Of a stretch of DNA of 13,333 nucleotides, positions 1-7,710 are shown in pieces. The notes beneath the pieces are model-generated. The model was not told where the DNA came from and made no database searches. It worked only from the letters and a program-made list of their open reading frames with translations. The position numbers and the translations under genes were made by a program. The DNA comes from Pavlovales sp. CCMP2436 (taxonomy: Eukaryota; Haptophyta; Pavlovophyceae; Pavlovales): positions 45,894-59,226 of the forward strand of contig MU631700.1 in NCBI GenBank assembly GCA_026770615.1. The letters run 5' to 3'. Position 1 is the first letter of the stretch; each line of letters begins with the position of its first letter.

Positions 1-762
1 CTCGGCGGGGGCGGCGGGCTCGGCGGCGGCGGTGAGCTCGTCGGCGGCGGGGGGCTCGGCAGTAGTGGCTTGCTGGGCGTCGGCGACGGTGGCGATGATG
101 GCGGCGGCGGGCTCAGAGGCGGGTTCAGCGGCGTGCTCGGCGGTAGGGACGTCGACGGGCCTGGTGACGAGCTGTGCGGAAGGCTCGTGGGCGGGCTGGG
201 CGGAGGGCTCGGCGGCAGGCTCAGCGTCGGCGACGATGGTGACGGCGGGCTTGGCGGAGGCTGCGGCGGAGGCGGTGGGGGCGGACTGGTCGGCGGCATT
301 AGCAGAGGGCTGGGCGGTGGGCGGTGCTAGGGCGGAGGGCACGAGGCCTTCCTCCACCCAGCGCGCCTTCCAACCTTTGTCCAAGCCTTCCACTTCTTCA
401 TCCCATACATCCTCCTCTGAACCCTCCTTCAGACCAGCAACAAGCTCGGCCGCGTCCAGTGCGGGTTGTTGCGCGTCGATCTCAGCAGCAGCGGGCTGGG
501 CGATGGACTGAGCGGTGGCTCCATGGGCGGCGACGGGCTGGGCTGCTGGAGCGCCCTGGTTGACAACGGGCCGTGATGCTGCACCACTCTGGGCAGCGAC
601 GGGCTGGGCTGTTGGAGCACCCTGGGCGGCAGCAGCTGTGCGGTCCTCGACGCCTGATGTACCAAGCGTCGAGGACCACGGTAGAGGCAGGCGAGCACCG
701 AGGAGGGGCGAAGCATCGAAAGAGTCGATACTCTCTCTTGCTGGTGACCCGCTGCGGACCAT
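1..762 (-). CDS. Ala/Pro/Gln/Glu-rich protein, C-terminus beyond left edge
   Basis: An uninterrupted minus-strand frame runs from an ATG at 762-760 to the window edge (254 codons, no stop). I chose this start because it has A at -3 and G at +4. An in-frame ATG at 795-793 has a weak context, and a stop follows upstream at 801-799. The protein begins MVRSGSPARESIDSF. It has an Ala/Gln-rich stretch (residues about 40-90), a non-repetitive acidic and tryptophan-containing segment (about 95-145, including EGSEEDVWDEEVEGLDKGWK), and then a long tail of AEPAAEP, SAQPA and TAEHAAEPA type. The non-repetitive acidic segment is the best sign that the frame is truly coding. No catalytic domain is visible and I do not recognise the family. 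It is divergent from the ankyrin gene at 903, about 140 bp away, and both have similar low-complexity tails, so they may be paralogous or may have gained the same repeat. Function is unknown. Confidence 0.6.
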   Translation of the reverse strand, partial: MVRSGSPARESIDSFDASPLLGARLPLPWSSTLGTSGVEDRTAAAAQGAPTAQPVAAQSGAASRPVVNQGAPAAQPVAAHGATAQSIAQPAAAEIDAQQPALDAAELVAGLKEGSEEDVWDEEVEGLDKGWKARWVEEGLVPSALAPPTAQPSANAADQSAPTASAAASAKPAVTIVADAEPAAEPSAQPAHEPSAQLVTRPVDVPTAEHAAEPASEPAAAIIATVADAQQATTAEPPAADELTAAAEPAAPAE

Positions 763-902
763 TCTCAATGATGCTTGACAGAGAAGACCGCACATGCGCT
801 ACGCTCACGTGTAAGACCTTCAAAGGCCACATGAGCTAGGAGAGGGAGGAGACGCATAGGAGCGACTTTCTTCGCACACGTGCGTTGGCAGCCTTTGCAT
901 GC
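763..902. promoter_or_regulatory. Probable divergent promoter region
   Basis: This gap of about 140 bp separates two head-to-head genes and is less repetitive than either. I see no TATA box or other named element. The promoter role rests only on the divergent layout. The ends move if the upstream start at 795 or a non-ATG start near 885 is used. Confidence 0.3.
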
Positions 903-1655
903 ATGTGCATGCCCCACTTCATCCGCGACGACGACTACTGTGGGCGCTCTGCCGACTCTGACGGGTTCTACCTAGATGAAGAAGGTGGAAGACCCATCAG
1001 AAGGCCGGCTTTGTTGCTCACCCTCGCTGCGAGACTTGGTTGCATGGGCGCCCTCGAGATGCTCTTGATCGATTGGGTATGTTACCCGAGTGGCGAGGCT
1101 TGTGACGCTGCCGCAGAGGAGGGAAATTTGGAAGCATTGGTTTGGCTACACTCCAACGATTGCCCCTTGGGAGAATTCATCTGCATCAGTGCCGCCCAGG
1201 GAGGCCATCTTAATGTGCTGCAATATGCTTTGGAGTGCGGCGGCTGCCAACTTTCTGCAAGGAACCGGGAGAACTTGGTCGACTGCGCCGAGAGGGGCAG
1301 GTTTAGCGAGATGGCAGAGTATCTGCGCATTCCCACCGCAGAGCCAGCCGCCCGGCCCGCCGCCGAGCCTGCTGTCGAGCCCGCAACCGAGCCCGCAACC
1401 GAGCCCGATGCAGCCCAGCTCGTACCCGAACCAGATGCTGACCAGCCCGCCGCCCAGCCCGTTGCCCACCCTGCCGTCCAACCCGCCGCCACCGCCCAGC
1501 CCGCTGCTGCCCAGCCCGCCGCCGCCCAGGGCGCTGCAGCAGCCCAGCCTCTGGGCGCGCTGCCGCTGCGTGCGCCGGCGGACACGCTGCAGAGTGCGCT
1601 GCTGAGCGAGCCGTCGATGGGCACCGCTGCCGTCGCCGAGCACGCTGCGCGCTGA
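903..1655 (+). CDS. Ankyrin-repeat protein with Ala/Pro/Glu/Gln-rich tail
   Basis: This 250-aa protein starts at ATG 903; a second in-frame ATG follows at 909. Residues about 36-142 hold three to four degenerate ankyrin repeats. They are recognised by alternating helix signatures such as AAEEGNLEALVWLHSNDCP and SAAQGGHLNVLQYALECGGC. This is the Cys-rich variant common in protist and giant-virus ankyrin proteins. Ankyrin repeats normally mediate protein-protein contacts, and no partner can be inferred here. After residue about 143 the protein becomes a disordered tail of PAAEPA/PAAQPA units encoded by GCC-GCC-CAG-CCC type codons. The family usually has more repeats, so this is a short member or a truncated copy. 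The coding style resumes in the same frame after the TGA at 1653-1655, so the true 3' end may lie further right. It lies head to head with the minus-strand gene at 762. Confidence 0.6.
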   Translation: MCMPHFIRDDDYCGRSADSDGFYLDEEGGRPIRRPALLLTLAARLGCMGALEMLLIDWVCYPSGEACDAAAEEGNLEALVWLHSNDCPLGEFICISAAQGGHLNVLQYALECGGCQLSARNRENLVDCAERGRFSEMAEYLRIPTAEPAARPAAEPAVEPATEPATEPDAAQLVPEPDADQPAAQPVAHPAVQPAATAQPAAAQPAAAQGAAAAQPLGALPLRAPADTLQSALLSEPSMGTAAVAEHAAR

Positions 1656-2174
1656 GCCGGTGCTAGAAAGGTGCGTTTACCCATAACACACTGCCCAGCC
1701 CGCTCCCAGTCCACTCCATCGACGCCGCCCCTACCGCCGCCAAAGCCCACCGCCCAGCCCACCGCCCAGCCCGCAACCCAGCCCGCCGCCCAGAACCAGC
1801 CCGCCGACCAGCCCGCCACCCAGCCCGCCGCCGGGCCTGCCGTTCAATCCGCCGCCCAGCCCACCACCCAGCCCGCTGCCGCCCAGCCCGCCGCTGAGCC
1901 CGCCACCACCGTCGTCACCACCGTCACCAACGCCGTCGTCGCTGCCAAGCCCGCCGCAGCCATCGCTGCCGCCGCTCAGCCCACTACCCAGTCCGTCACC
2001 ACGCAGCCTGCTGGCGCTCCCCACGCAACCATCATCGCACCGGCCACGACGACCACCTCCGCCGCACCCGCTCCGGCAACCAATCATCTCCGACCACACC
2101 GGCCGCTCCCGAGAACCGCCACACCGGCAACACCTGACCACATCGGCAACAGCACCCACACCGGCAACACCTGA
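1656..2174 (+). pseudogene. Same-frame continuation of the Ala/Pro/Gln-rich tail
   Basis: Past the ankyrin gene's TGA the same frame stays open to 2174 with the same composition: PTAQPTAQPATQPAAQ, then AAPAPATN-type sequence, ending in a His/Thr-rich stretch. The shared frame suggests one longer ancestral gene cut by a nonsense change, or an unrecognised intron around 1653-1720. The sequence AAAG/GTGCGT at 1667-1676 resembles a 5' splice site but lies after the stop, so it would not rescue the frame by itself. There is no ATG, and the first start-like codon is GTG at 1671. It may instead be repeat expansion that is open by chance. No domain is visible. Confidence 0.35.
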
Positions 2175-2215
2175 CCACACACCGGCAACACCGGCAACGC
2201 CGCACCGGCAACCGA
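2090..2215. repeat. CACCGGCAAC-type short repeats
   Basis: The motif CACCGGCAAC and the longer phrase CACCGGCAACACCTGACCACA recur several times here. They form the degenerate end of the low-complexity tract. The repeats carry the open frame to a stop at 2172-2174 and continue as non-coding DNA. Confidence 0.6.
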
Positions 2216-2268
2216 TCACCACCGCCGCACCCCGCCACGGCCCACCAGGGTTTTTCTTGTGCACCCAC

Positions 2269-2433
2269 GATGATTGCCTCGACCCCGCGCCACGTAGGAC
2301 TGCGATGATTGCTCGACCATGCGCCACAGTGAATCGATGATGATAGCTCGACCATTCGCCACAGTGAATCGATGATGATTGCTCGACCATGCGCCACGTA
2401 GGACTGCGATGATTGCTCGACCACGCCACCGCC
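2269..2433. repeat. Tandem repeat, about 35-bp unit, nearly five copies
   Basis: Units start at 2269, 2304, 2336, 2371 and 2408 with the shared core GATGATTGCTCGACCATGCG. Two tail variants occur: CACGTAGGACTGC in units 1 and 4, and CACAGTGAATC in units 2 and 3. The order of variants suggests that whole blocks were copied, not single units. No gene is present. Minus-strand open frames across it have the same repetitive content and are artefacts. Confidence 0.8.
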
Positions 2434-2746
2434 ATGATCCTTTAACCGCGATTAGGGGCCGCCAAATTTCCACGAAATACCTGCCGGTGCACTAATTAAT
2501 CCGCGCGATCTTCTAAGACCATCCATGACCACCATGATCCACTATGATTCACCATGATCCACCGCCCCCCCAACCTAGTTCTTTCGACGATCCGCCATGA
2601 TTCTTTAACTGCAATTAGGGCCCCCCAAACTTCTACAAAAACCAGCCGGTGCACTAGTTAATCCACGCGATCAACCGAGACTACTCATGATCCGCCATGA
2701 TCCTTTAACTGCGATTAAGAGCCGCAAAACTTCTACGAAGAACCTG
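2429..2746. repeat. Three diverged copies of a short interspersed repeat
   Basis: Copy A (2429-2510), copy B (2592-2672) and copy C (2692-2746) share the start CCGCCATGATCCTTTAAC and the body GCGATTAGGGCCGCC. A and B also share a GCCGGTGCACTAATTAATCC block ending in CGCGATC. Copy C stops within AACCTGC, exactly where the hairpin and AT-richer island begin. Between A and B are CATGATCCAC simple repeats. I see no gene here. Confidence 0.75.
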
Positions 2747-2748
2747 CA

Positions 2749-2787
2749 ATGCAGTTCATTGCATCATCTAGATGCAATGAACTGCAT
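2749..2787. repeat. Perfect 17-bp inverted repeat (hairpin) with 5-nt loop
   Basis: The left arm ATGCAGTTCATTGCATC (2749-2765) is the exact reverse complement of 2771-2787, around the loop ATCTA. A third partial copy, ATGCAGTTTGG, is the start of the coding sequence at 2793, five bases after the right arm. It could be a viral terminal or regulatory hairpin, or a transcript processing signal. The position at the edge of a truncated repeat favours an element boundary. Confidence 0.8.
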
Positions 2788-2792
2788 CTCTA

Positions 2793-3146
2793 ATGCAGTT
2801 TGGCCGGTTCCTAGAGCGCGTTGCTGAATTTGGAGCTAGGGCTCTCCCTGCAGTTCAACGATTTGGTAATACCGCCAGTCGGTACCTTCACACCGAGTCT
2901 GTGATTGGAGCCCGTGTCGCAAGAATTGCCAGGTCTGGTTTGGACGCGATCAAAATGAGTGACCTTGGCAAAGTTCCAGGCGTTGGTGAGCTTATTGGTG
3001 TTGGCCGGGATGCGACGAACGTGATTGACATGGCTTCGCGTGCCACGGGTCGCGCCAGTGATATTGCTTCACGCATGGGACAATCAAAGGAGCTTCGTGG
3101 GCTTATCACGCAATTTGAACGAACTGCAAACTCGCAAAGCGATTGA
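2793..3146 (+). CDS. Small basic helical protein next to the capsid gene
   Basis: This is a 117-aa ATG-initiated protein beginning MQFGRFLERVAEFGAR. It is rich in Ala, Arg, Gly and Ser. Several predicted amphipathic helices contain RVARIARSGLDAIKM and DMASRATGRASDIASRM. There are no Cys residues, and I see neither a signal peptide nor a convincing membrane span. It sits about 150 bp upstream of the PLV-type capsid gene on the same strand and shares its AT-richer composition and non-repetitive codon use. In PLVs and related adenovirus-like lineages small basic or amphipathic virion proteins are often near the capsid gene, so a minor virion protein is plausible. That role is inferred from position only and I do not recognise the family. 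The frame is intact, unlike its neighbour. Confidence 0.6.
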   Translation: MQFGRFLERVAEFGARALPAVQRFGNTASRYLHTESVIGARVARIARSGLDAIKMSDLGKVPGVGELIGVGRDATNVIDMASRATGRASDIASRMGQSKELRGLITQFERTANSQSD

Positions 3147-3159
3147 TACATAAATTCAT

Positions 3160-3203
3160 TAAAAAACATTAAAAAAACATTAAAAAAAAAAAAAAAAAAA
3201 AAA
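3160..3203. repeat. CATTAAAAAA repeats ending in a 22-base A-run
   Basis: Three CATTA(n) steps lead into a run of 22 A at 3182-3203, just after the 117-aa gene. It may be a slippage-expanded intergenic tract or the trace of a poly(A) tail. A tail would be odd here, because more viral-type sequence follows on the same strand. Confidence 0.75.
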
Positions 3204-3297
3204 CTCAAGGTGAAAACGTGATGAAAATGATCCTAGGTGGTCTCCTGACAATCTAAATTAAAATCTATTGGTATGCTATAACCACCCGTTGAGCGCT

Positions 3298-3901
3298 ATG
3301 TCATCAGAGGCTCTTCCCGACTATTTCAATTACGTTCCTCGTCCGGTCGCACCACCCACAGAGATGATCCGCCACTATTTGACTTACACTGGTGGTGGGG
3401 CTCCGATGACTGGTGGCAGCAAGGCCGAATTTTCAATCCCATGCTCCAACCCGGGTCTGTATCTCGATCCATCTCGGAAGGTCCTTTCTTTCCAAATTAA
3501 TAACAATAACAACGGGGCTATGACGCTTGACAGTGGTGCTCACGCTCTCATTCAGTCAATCGACGTTTTCTTTGGAAGCGTTCACATTAGCTCGATCGAC
3601 GAGTACGGCGCTCTGTTTGCGCTGACCCAGGATTTCACCACGGATCTCGACTCGCTTCGCAGTTCCGGGACGGTTCGCGGCGTGGCCGACTTCCTCCCCA
3701 CGGCGGTGGCCACTGCGACGAACATCAAAGATGCCTACTACTCCCGCAGATGCTTTCTCTGATGGTATCTCTTCCCGCAACATGCACGTTGTATTCGAGT
3801 CAAAAATCAGCCCAAGCAACCCTGCATGCTACCTCGATGTTTGGGTGCAGCACGAGAAGCTAATTGTCTGCCAGAATGGTCTGATGACGTATGAAGCTTA
3901 A
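3298..3901 (+). pseudogene. Polinton-like virus major capsid protein, broken
   Basis: The first segment (ATG 3298 to TGA 3760-3762) encodes 154 aa. Its features fit the N-terminal jelly roll of PLV major capsid proteins: FSIPCSNPGLYLDPSRKVLSF, then LDSGAHALIQSIDVFFGS, then SIDEYGALFALTQDF. The frame then changes. From about 3731 to TAA 3899-3901, frame 2 encodes a segment ending YLDVWVQHEKLIVCQNGLM, which resembles the last strand of the same fold. PLV capsid proteins are usually around 500-600 aa, so most of the middle, including much of the second jelly roll, is missing as well as the frame being broken. The copy could not build a capsid. The AT-richer base use matches the upstream 117-aa gene. 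This is family recognition by eye, with moderate certainty; an adintovirus-like or other double-jelly-roll capsid is the alternative. Confidence 0.6.
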
Positions 3902-4523
3902 AATCTAGAAAGGCAAAAACACTATAAATCACGCACGCCTGCACACACGTTATCGATCGTTTGTGAGCTATCACGGTCTAAGCGGTCGATCCAAAATGAT
4001 TCCTGACCGATATTCCTGCCTGATCAATATTGATTCTTTTACCATATCCTTTAATTATATAGCATTCTAAAAATAAACTTGAGAATTACAGAGAACCATT
4101 TTTGTAAATCAAAAAAAACTTTTTTGTGAACTTTTTTCTATAGGCGCCGTGGCCTCCGACCAGAATTTCCCCTAATTTTACATTGGTGCATAATTGCTCT
4201 TTTTGAAGCTTGATTATCTCCGCAAGCTTCCCCTGTTCTCATCTTTTATGACCGTGCTCAATCCGTGCGCGCTCATATTCGATCAGGGCGATCAAGTCGT
4301 TTCCAAAAAAGATGGGAGGCCAAAGACGGTCAAGCTTTAAAAAAGGATGAAGGCATAAATGATGGGAGGCAAAGGAAGGGATCCGCGCACGAGGCAGCAA
4401 AAGACGGGAGGCCCCCAGCCCGCCGCCGTCAAGCATACCGCCGCAGAGCCCGCCGCTCCGCCCAGCCCGCTGCTGCTGCTGAGCCTGCCGGAGAGCTCAC
4501 TCCGCAGACAATTGCGCAGCCCG
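3902..4523. other. Non-coding, AT-rich then GC-rich, with triplicated GAYGGGAGGC
   Basis: I see no credible gene. The left part, to about 4240, is AT-rich with A/T runs, an ATCAATATTGAT palindrome near 4024 and a TATAAAT string at 3923. Further right, GATGGGAGGC occurs at 4311 and 4361, and GACGGGAGGC at 4403, each after an A-rich stretch. A short patch of CAGCCCGC repeats at about 4410-4480 follows. The last 200 bases are probably the 5' leader or promoter of the retroelement. Confidence 0.5.
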
Positions 4524-4748
4524 ATGTACATCTTTGTCGTAATCCTCGGTCGCCAGACGCTCGTGCTCAAGGTGAAGCCACACTTTACGGTCGGAATGGT
4601 CAAAGACGCCATCAAGCACAACACCGGCATCGCACCCGATCTCTACTTCCTCACCAGCGAAGGCAGACAGTTGGACGACCAGCGCCCACTTCGGGATTAC
4701 GACATCGAGAACGAGGCGACACTGCGCTCTACGTGCCGCATGCGAGGT
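4524..4748 (+). pseudogene. Ubiquitin-like domain at retroelement N-terminus
   Basis: From ATG 4524 the frame encodes MYIFVVILGRQTLVLKV, and later LRDYDIENEATLRSTCRMRG. This aligns without gaps to ubiquitin, from Met1 to the glycine of the LRLRG end, over about 75 residues. Conserved points are the IFV first strand, the GI(A/P)PD loop, the Q-L-x-D turn, and the DY.I..E.TL block. Identity is only partial, so it is a ubiquitin-like domain, not ubiquitin. The tail reads RMRG where ubiquitin has RLRGG, so whether it could be cleaved after glycine is uncertain. I chose this start because it matches ubiquitin Met1. Upstream in-frame codons encode only low-complexity sequence. After the domain this frame meets a stop at 4860-4862, while conserved-looking sequence continues in frame 1. 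Confidence 0.75.
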
Positions 4749-5583
4749 AGTGCGCCAGCGCAAGTGCCAGCTCCCAAGACCCCTCATCGCAGCCCACATC
4801 ATTACGTCCTACCGCAAGATACATGCACTGCTCCACGCAGCGGGCGGCCCGATCAGAGTTGATCGTACCCGTCGGGGGCGCACGCTCGCACGCGCGATCC
4901 TCGCCGCGCTGCCCGTCGAGCCGAAGGCCATCGCGCCTAGTGAGGTGCCTCCGGACCAGAGCCCCAAAGAAACACTTGCGGCCTCGGACAAGAATCTCAA
5001 GAAGGCACTCCATCTGAGCTGCGCCAAGGGGCTGTACATCGACAAGCTCTAGCGCAGAGCCGAGGGCTGCACCGTACTTCACGAGCTCGCGGCCACCTTG
5101 ATGTACACCATCTGCCAACTTGCACTGCAAGCCATTGACAGCACTACCACAATTGGGTTCAATCAAGACGTCCGTGCGCAGCCTCAGCATCTCCACCTAA
5201 ACGACGTGGACCCTCTCCCCAACTACCGCGCCACCGGTTGAAAAGGGCTCAGCGGCGGCACCTGCTTGACCCCTGCCCAGGCCAGTCGGCCCTCGCTCTT
5301 CGAGCTCCACGCCACCAAATACGCCTCTAAAGTCCGAGCCAACTCAAACGCTGATTTCGATCGCACTGGGGTCGATGCATTTGCGCACATACTCCCACCT
5401 GCCTGCCAAACTTTCCTCACCAATGCCGCCAACGTCGAGGCCGAAGGTACCGCTGCAACATTGCTCCCAACAGCCGACGCGGACGCCCGGAGAGACCACC
5501 TAGCCGGCTCCCCGCCGCCGCTGCAGCCACCACCACATCAGCCACCGCCACCGCCACCACCGCCGCCACTCCCCCCCCAGCCA
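4744..5583 (+). pseudogene. Retroelement segment between Ubl and linker, with two stops
   Basis: Frame 1 takes over right after the Ubl domain: a helical basic segment with RPLIAAHIITSYRKIHALL, then GPIRVDRTRRGRTLARAIL. It runs on through in-frame TAG (5050-5052) and TGA (5239-5241) with a credible protein character on both sides. Examples are LHELAATLMYTICQLALQAI before the second stop and FELHATKYASKVRANSNADF after it. It ends in a Pro-rich run at 5505-5583 and a TAG at 5584-5586. I recognise no domain. The role may be RNA or protein binding, as expected of the N-terminal part of a retroelement polyprotein, but this is inferred from position only. Confidence 0.5.
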
Positions 5584-6008
5584 TAGCGGACGACGCGTGC
5601 ACGGACACAGCAGCAGCGGCCGACGCCGGACCCTCCGCCTCGGCAGCAACTACCGCCAACACAACCGCCACCACAACCTCCGCCGCCGCCGCCACCACCA
5701 CAATTACCGCCGCCACCGCCGCCACCTCAGGCACCGCCACAGCCACCAACACCGCCGCCTGGCAGTGCTCGGGGCAGATGCCACAGCCACGGCCGTGGTA
5801 GGGGTAGGACGGGTCGTGGGGGGGGGGGTGGAGGTGGGAGCACACCACCTGACGGGCGCGGACTGCCACCACCACCCCTACGTCGCCAACGGCAGGCGCC
5901 ACAGTCAAGCGAGGAAGTCGAGCGCCCAAGCATGCCCTTGCCCACAAGATCGACCGCAGACCCGACCGCACGCAACTTTTTTGCATTTGACCATCTCACC
6001 ATTGCTGA
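5505..6008 (+). pseudogene. Low-complexity Pro/Ala/Thr linker of the retroelement
   Basis: CCG/CCA/ACC triplet repeats stay open in two or three frames at once. They encode poly-Pro in frame 1, or Ala/Thr-rich sequence in frame 0 (TTTSATATATTAATP, and so on to a stop near 5797). An Arg/Gly-rich patch follows at about 5780-5860 (GRCHSHGRGRGRTGRGGGGG). The later part in frame 1 contains ARNFFAFDHLTIAEA, which looks non-repetitive and coding. The true frame in the repeat cannot be fixed by eye. The linker is probably disordered. Confidence 0.45.
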
Positions 6009-6978
6009 GGCTGCTGGGCACGCTGGGAACACGTCTCGGCAACTCGACTTGTTCCCGTACCCCGGGACTTCCATGAGTCATGGGCCGCTGTCAATGTCCG
6101 TGTCATCAGAGCCCTCCGCCACTCTGGTCCGGACATTGAGATTGAGGAAGTGCGATCGCTGAAGATGCTGTTGGTCTTGCCCTCGATCTTACTCCGCAAA
6201 CAGCCCGCTGCCCGCGGGGGGCAACAGGGACGCCTCGCGACCGCCAGGCTGCTTGCCTCTCGGTTCGATCGGTGGGAGCGAGGAGATTTCGGCAGCGTCG
6301 TGGCTGAGTGGTCCAGCGACTGCGCGAAGGAGTCGCAGCAGCGCCACACCCGGCGATCCCGCCCTGCCGACCCTGAGCGAGATATTAAGGCTGCCGTCGC
6401 CCTCCTCTCCAAAGGCAAGTTCTCCGACGCTGCAAAGCTGCTCGAGAGCCATGGCCTCGCCGTCATCTCGAATCCAGTTGTGCTGCAGCAGATGCTCACC
6501 AAGCACCCGCGCAGGAGGACGGCCATGCCGCCAGTCATCCCAGGCCTCGACGCCACTGACCGGCTCGTGGTAGGCATCTCGGAGATGCAGGAGTCCTATC
6601 GCGGGCTCAAGACCGACAAGGCCCAGGGCGCGTCGCCATGGAAGTATGAGTACCTCATACCGCTTGCCCCGACCGTACCCTTTGTTGGAGTCGCCGCACG
6701 CCAAGTACTCGAGTCACACGCCTGGCTGGCATCATCCTTCGCAAACGGCGACCTGCCTCCCTGGTTCTACTTTGTGTTCTGCGCTGCACGGTGCGTGCCA
6801 CTCCGCAAGTGTGCGGCCCAGGTCGGCGTCGCGGAGGCTGCGCGGCCAATCGACATCTCGTGTGCGCTGAGACGGGGGCTCACCAAAGGGGTCTTCCTCA
6901 TCAATGGTCTTCGCGGTGAGATCGAGGAATACCTCTTCCCGCAGCAGCTGGGAGTCTTCGTCTCGGCAGGTGCGGACC
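6009..6978 (+). pseudogene. Reverse transcriptase, N-terminal and finger region
   Basis: Frame 0 is open from after the TGA at 6006-6008 to a stop at 6999-7001. Motifs in order are RDFHESWAAVNVRVIRALRH, then LKMLLVLPSILLRKQPAARGG, a helical region, DKAQGASPWKYEYL, RPIDISCALRRGLTKGVFLI, and FPQQLGVFVSAGAD. These look like the conserved pre-RT region and RT motifs 0-2 of algal and protist RLE-type retroelements. The first ATG in frame is at 6150, but similarity starts earlier, so 6150 is not the natural start. Continuity with the palm is lost near 6975, where the frame changes to frame 1. The product would prime and copy the element's RNA if intact. Confidence 0.6.
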
Positions 6979-7710
6979 AAGCTCATCTTTGGGGTGCGTG
7001 AGCTGCTTGAAAACCCAAACTTTTGCATCGCAGGCTCCGACATCTACAACGCCTTCAATAAGGGAGACCGCGCAGAGATGGTAGCACGCACCCTCGTCAG
7101 CTCCCCCGGCCGAGCCCCGCTCGCACGCCTCTTCTACGCCACGCTCGCTCCCAAGTACCCGATCTTCGTCACTGGCAAGGGCGGCGGCCTGGCGCCCATG
7201 GGCAGAGATGGCGAGACCGGTGTCGCTCAAGGGTCAGTAGAGGGTGGAGTCGCCTTTGCCATCTCCATCCCCCCCGAGCTAAAGGTGCTCGACGCCGAGC
7301 TGCGGCCATACGGTGGGGGCGCTCGGGCTGACCACGACGACGTGCGCGCGTGCGGTCCGCCCTGGATCGTCTTCGCGGCGATGCAGCGCTTCCACGACGC
7401 GCTCTTTTTACGGCTCGGCCTTGTCGTGCAGCCGTCCAAGTGTGAATGCTGGATCGACGAGGCTTACATCGCCTCTCTCGACGCCCACCGTGGCTTGGTA
7501 ACACGCAGCCACCTGCTCGACGGCGCCCTGACCCCGCACTACGGCGTCATGTGCTACGGCGTCCCAATCGGCTCGGAAGAGTACGTTAAGCTTGCCTTCG
7601 CTGGCAAGTGTGACGAGATTGCCAGCATCTCAAACAAGCTAATCGCAACGCTCAGCTCGTCACACAAGCAACAGCTCTGGCTGCTAACGCTCTTCTCCAC
7701 CGCACGCTAA
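6979..7710 (+). pseudogene. Reverse transcriptase palm, motifs A to D
   Basis: Frame 1 carries the catalytic core. Motif A is DIYNAFN with its Asp at 7039-7041. Motif B is GVAQGSVEGGVAFAI from 7219. Motif C is ADHDD, with the Asp pair at 7336-7341 in place of the usual aromatic-x-D-D. Motif D is LGLVVQPSKCECW. These residues fit an RNA-dependent DNA polymerase of the non-LTR type. The frame is open leftwards to before 6904, but the sequence before about 6976 is a shadow of the frame-0 finger region. The segment ends at an in-frame TAA (7708-7710), after which coding continues in the same frame. That implies a nonsense change, not a natural end. Confidence 0.7.

Noticed and set aside
1082..1819. 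Long minus-strand open frame opposite the ankyrin gene
   Set aside because: It mirrors the GC-rich repeat on the other strand. The plus strand has clear ankyrin motifs, so this is a shadow.
1731..2473. Several minus-strand open frames over the tandem repeats
   Set aside because: They translate the repeats into Gly-rich or repetitive peptides with no domain, and frames change between copies.
3182..3203. A-run as proof that the 117-aa gene is a retrocopied cDNA
   Set aside because: Capsid-type sequence follows on the same strand with the same composition, and CATTA(n) steps precede the run. Simple slippage is enough to explain it.
5417..5986. Minus-strand 189-aa Val/Ala-rich open frame
   Set aside because: It is the complement of the Pro/Thr triplet repeat in the retroelement linker, with no independent features.
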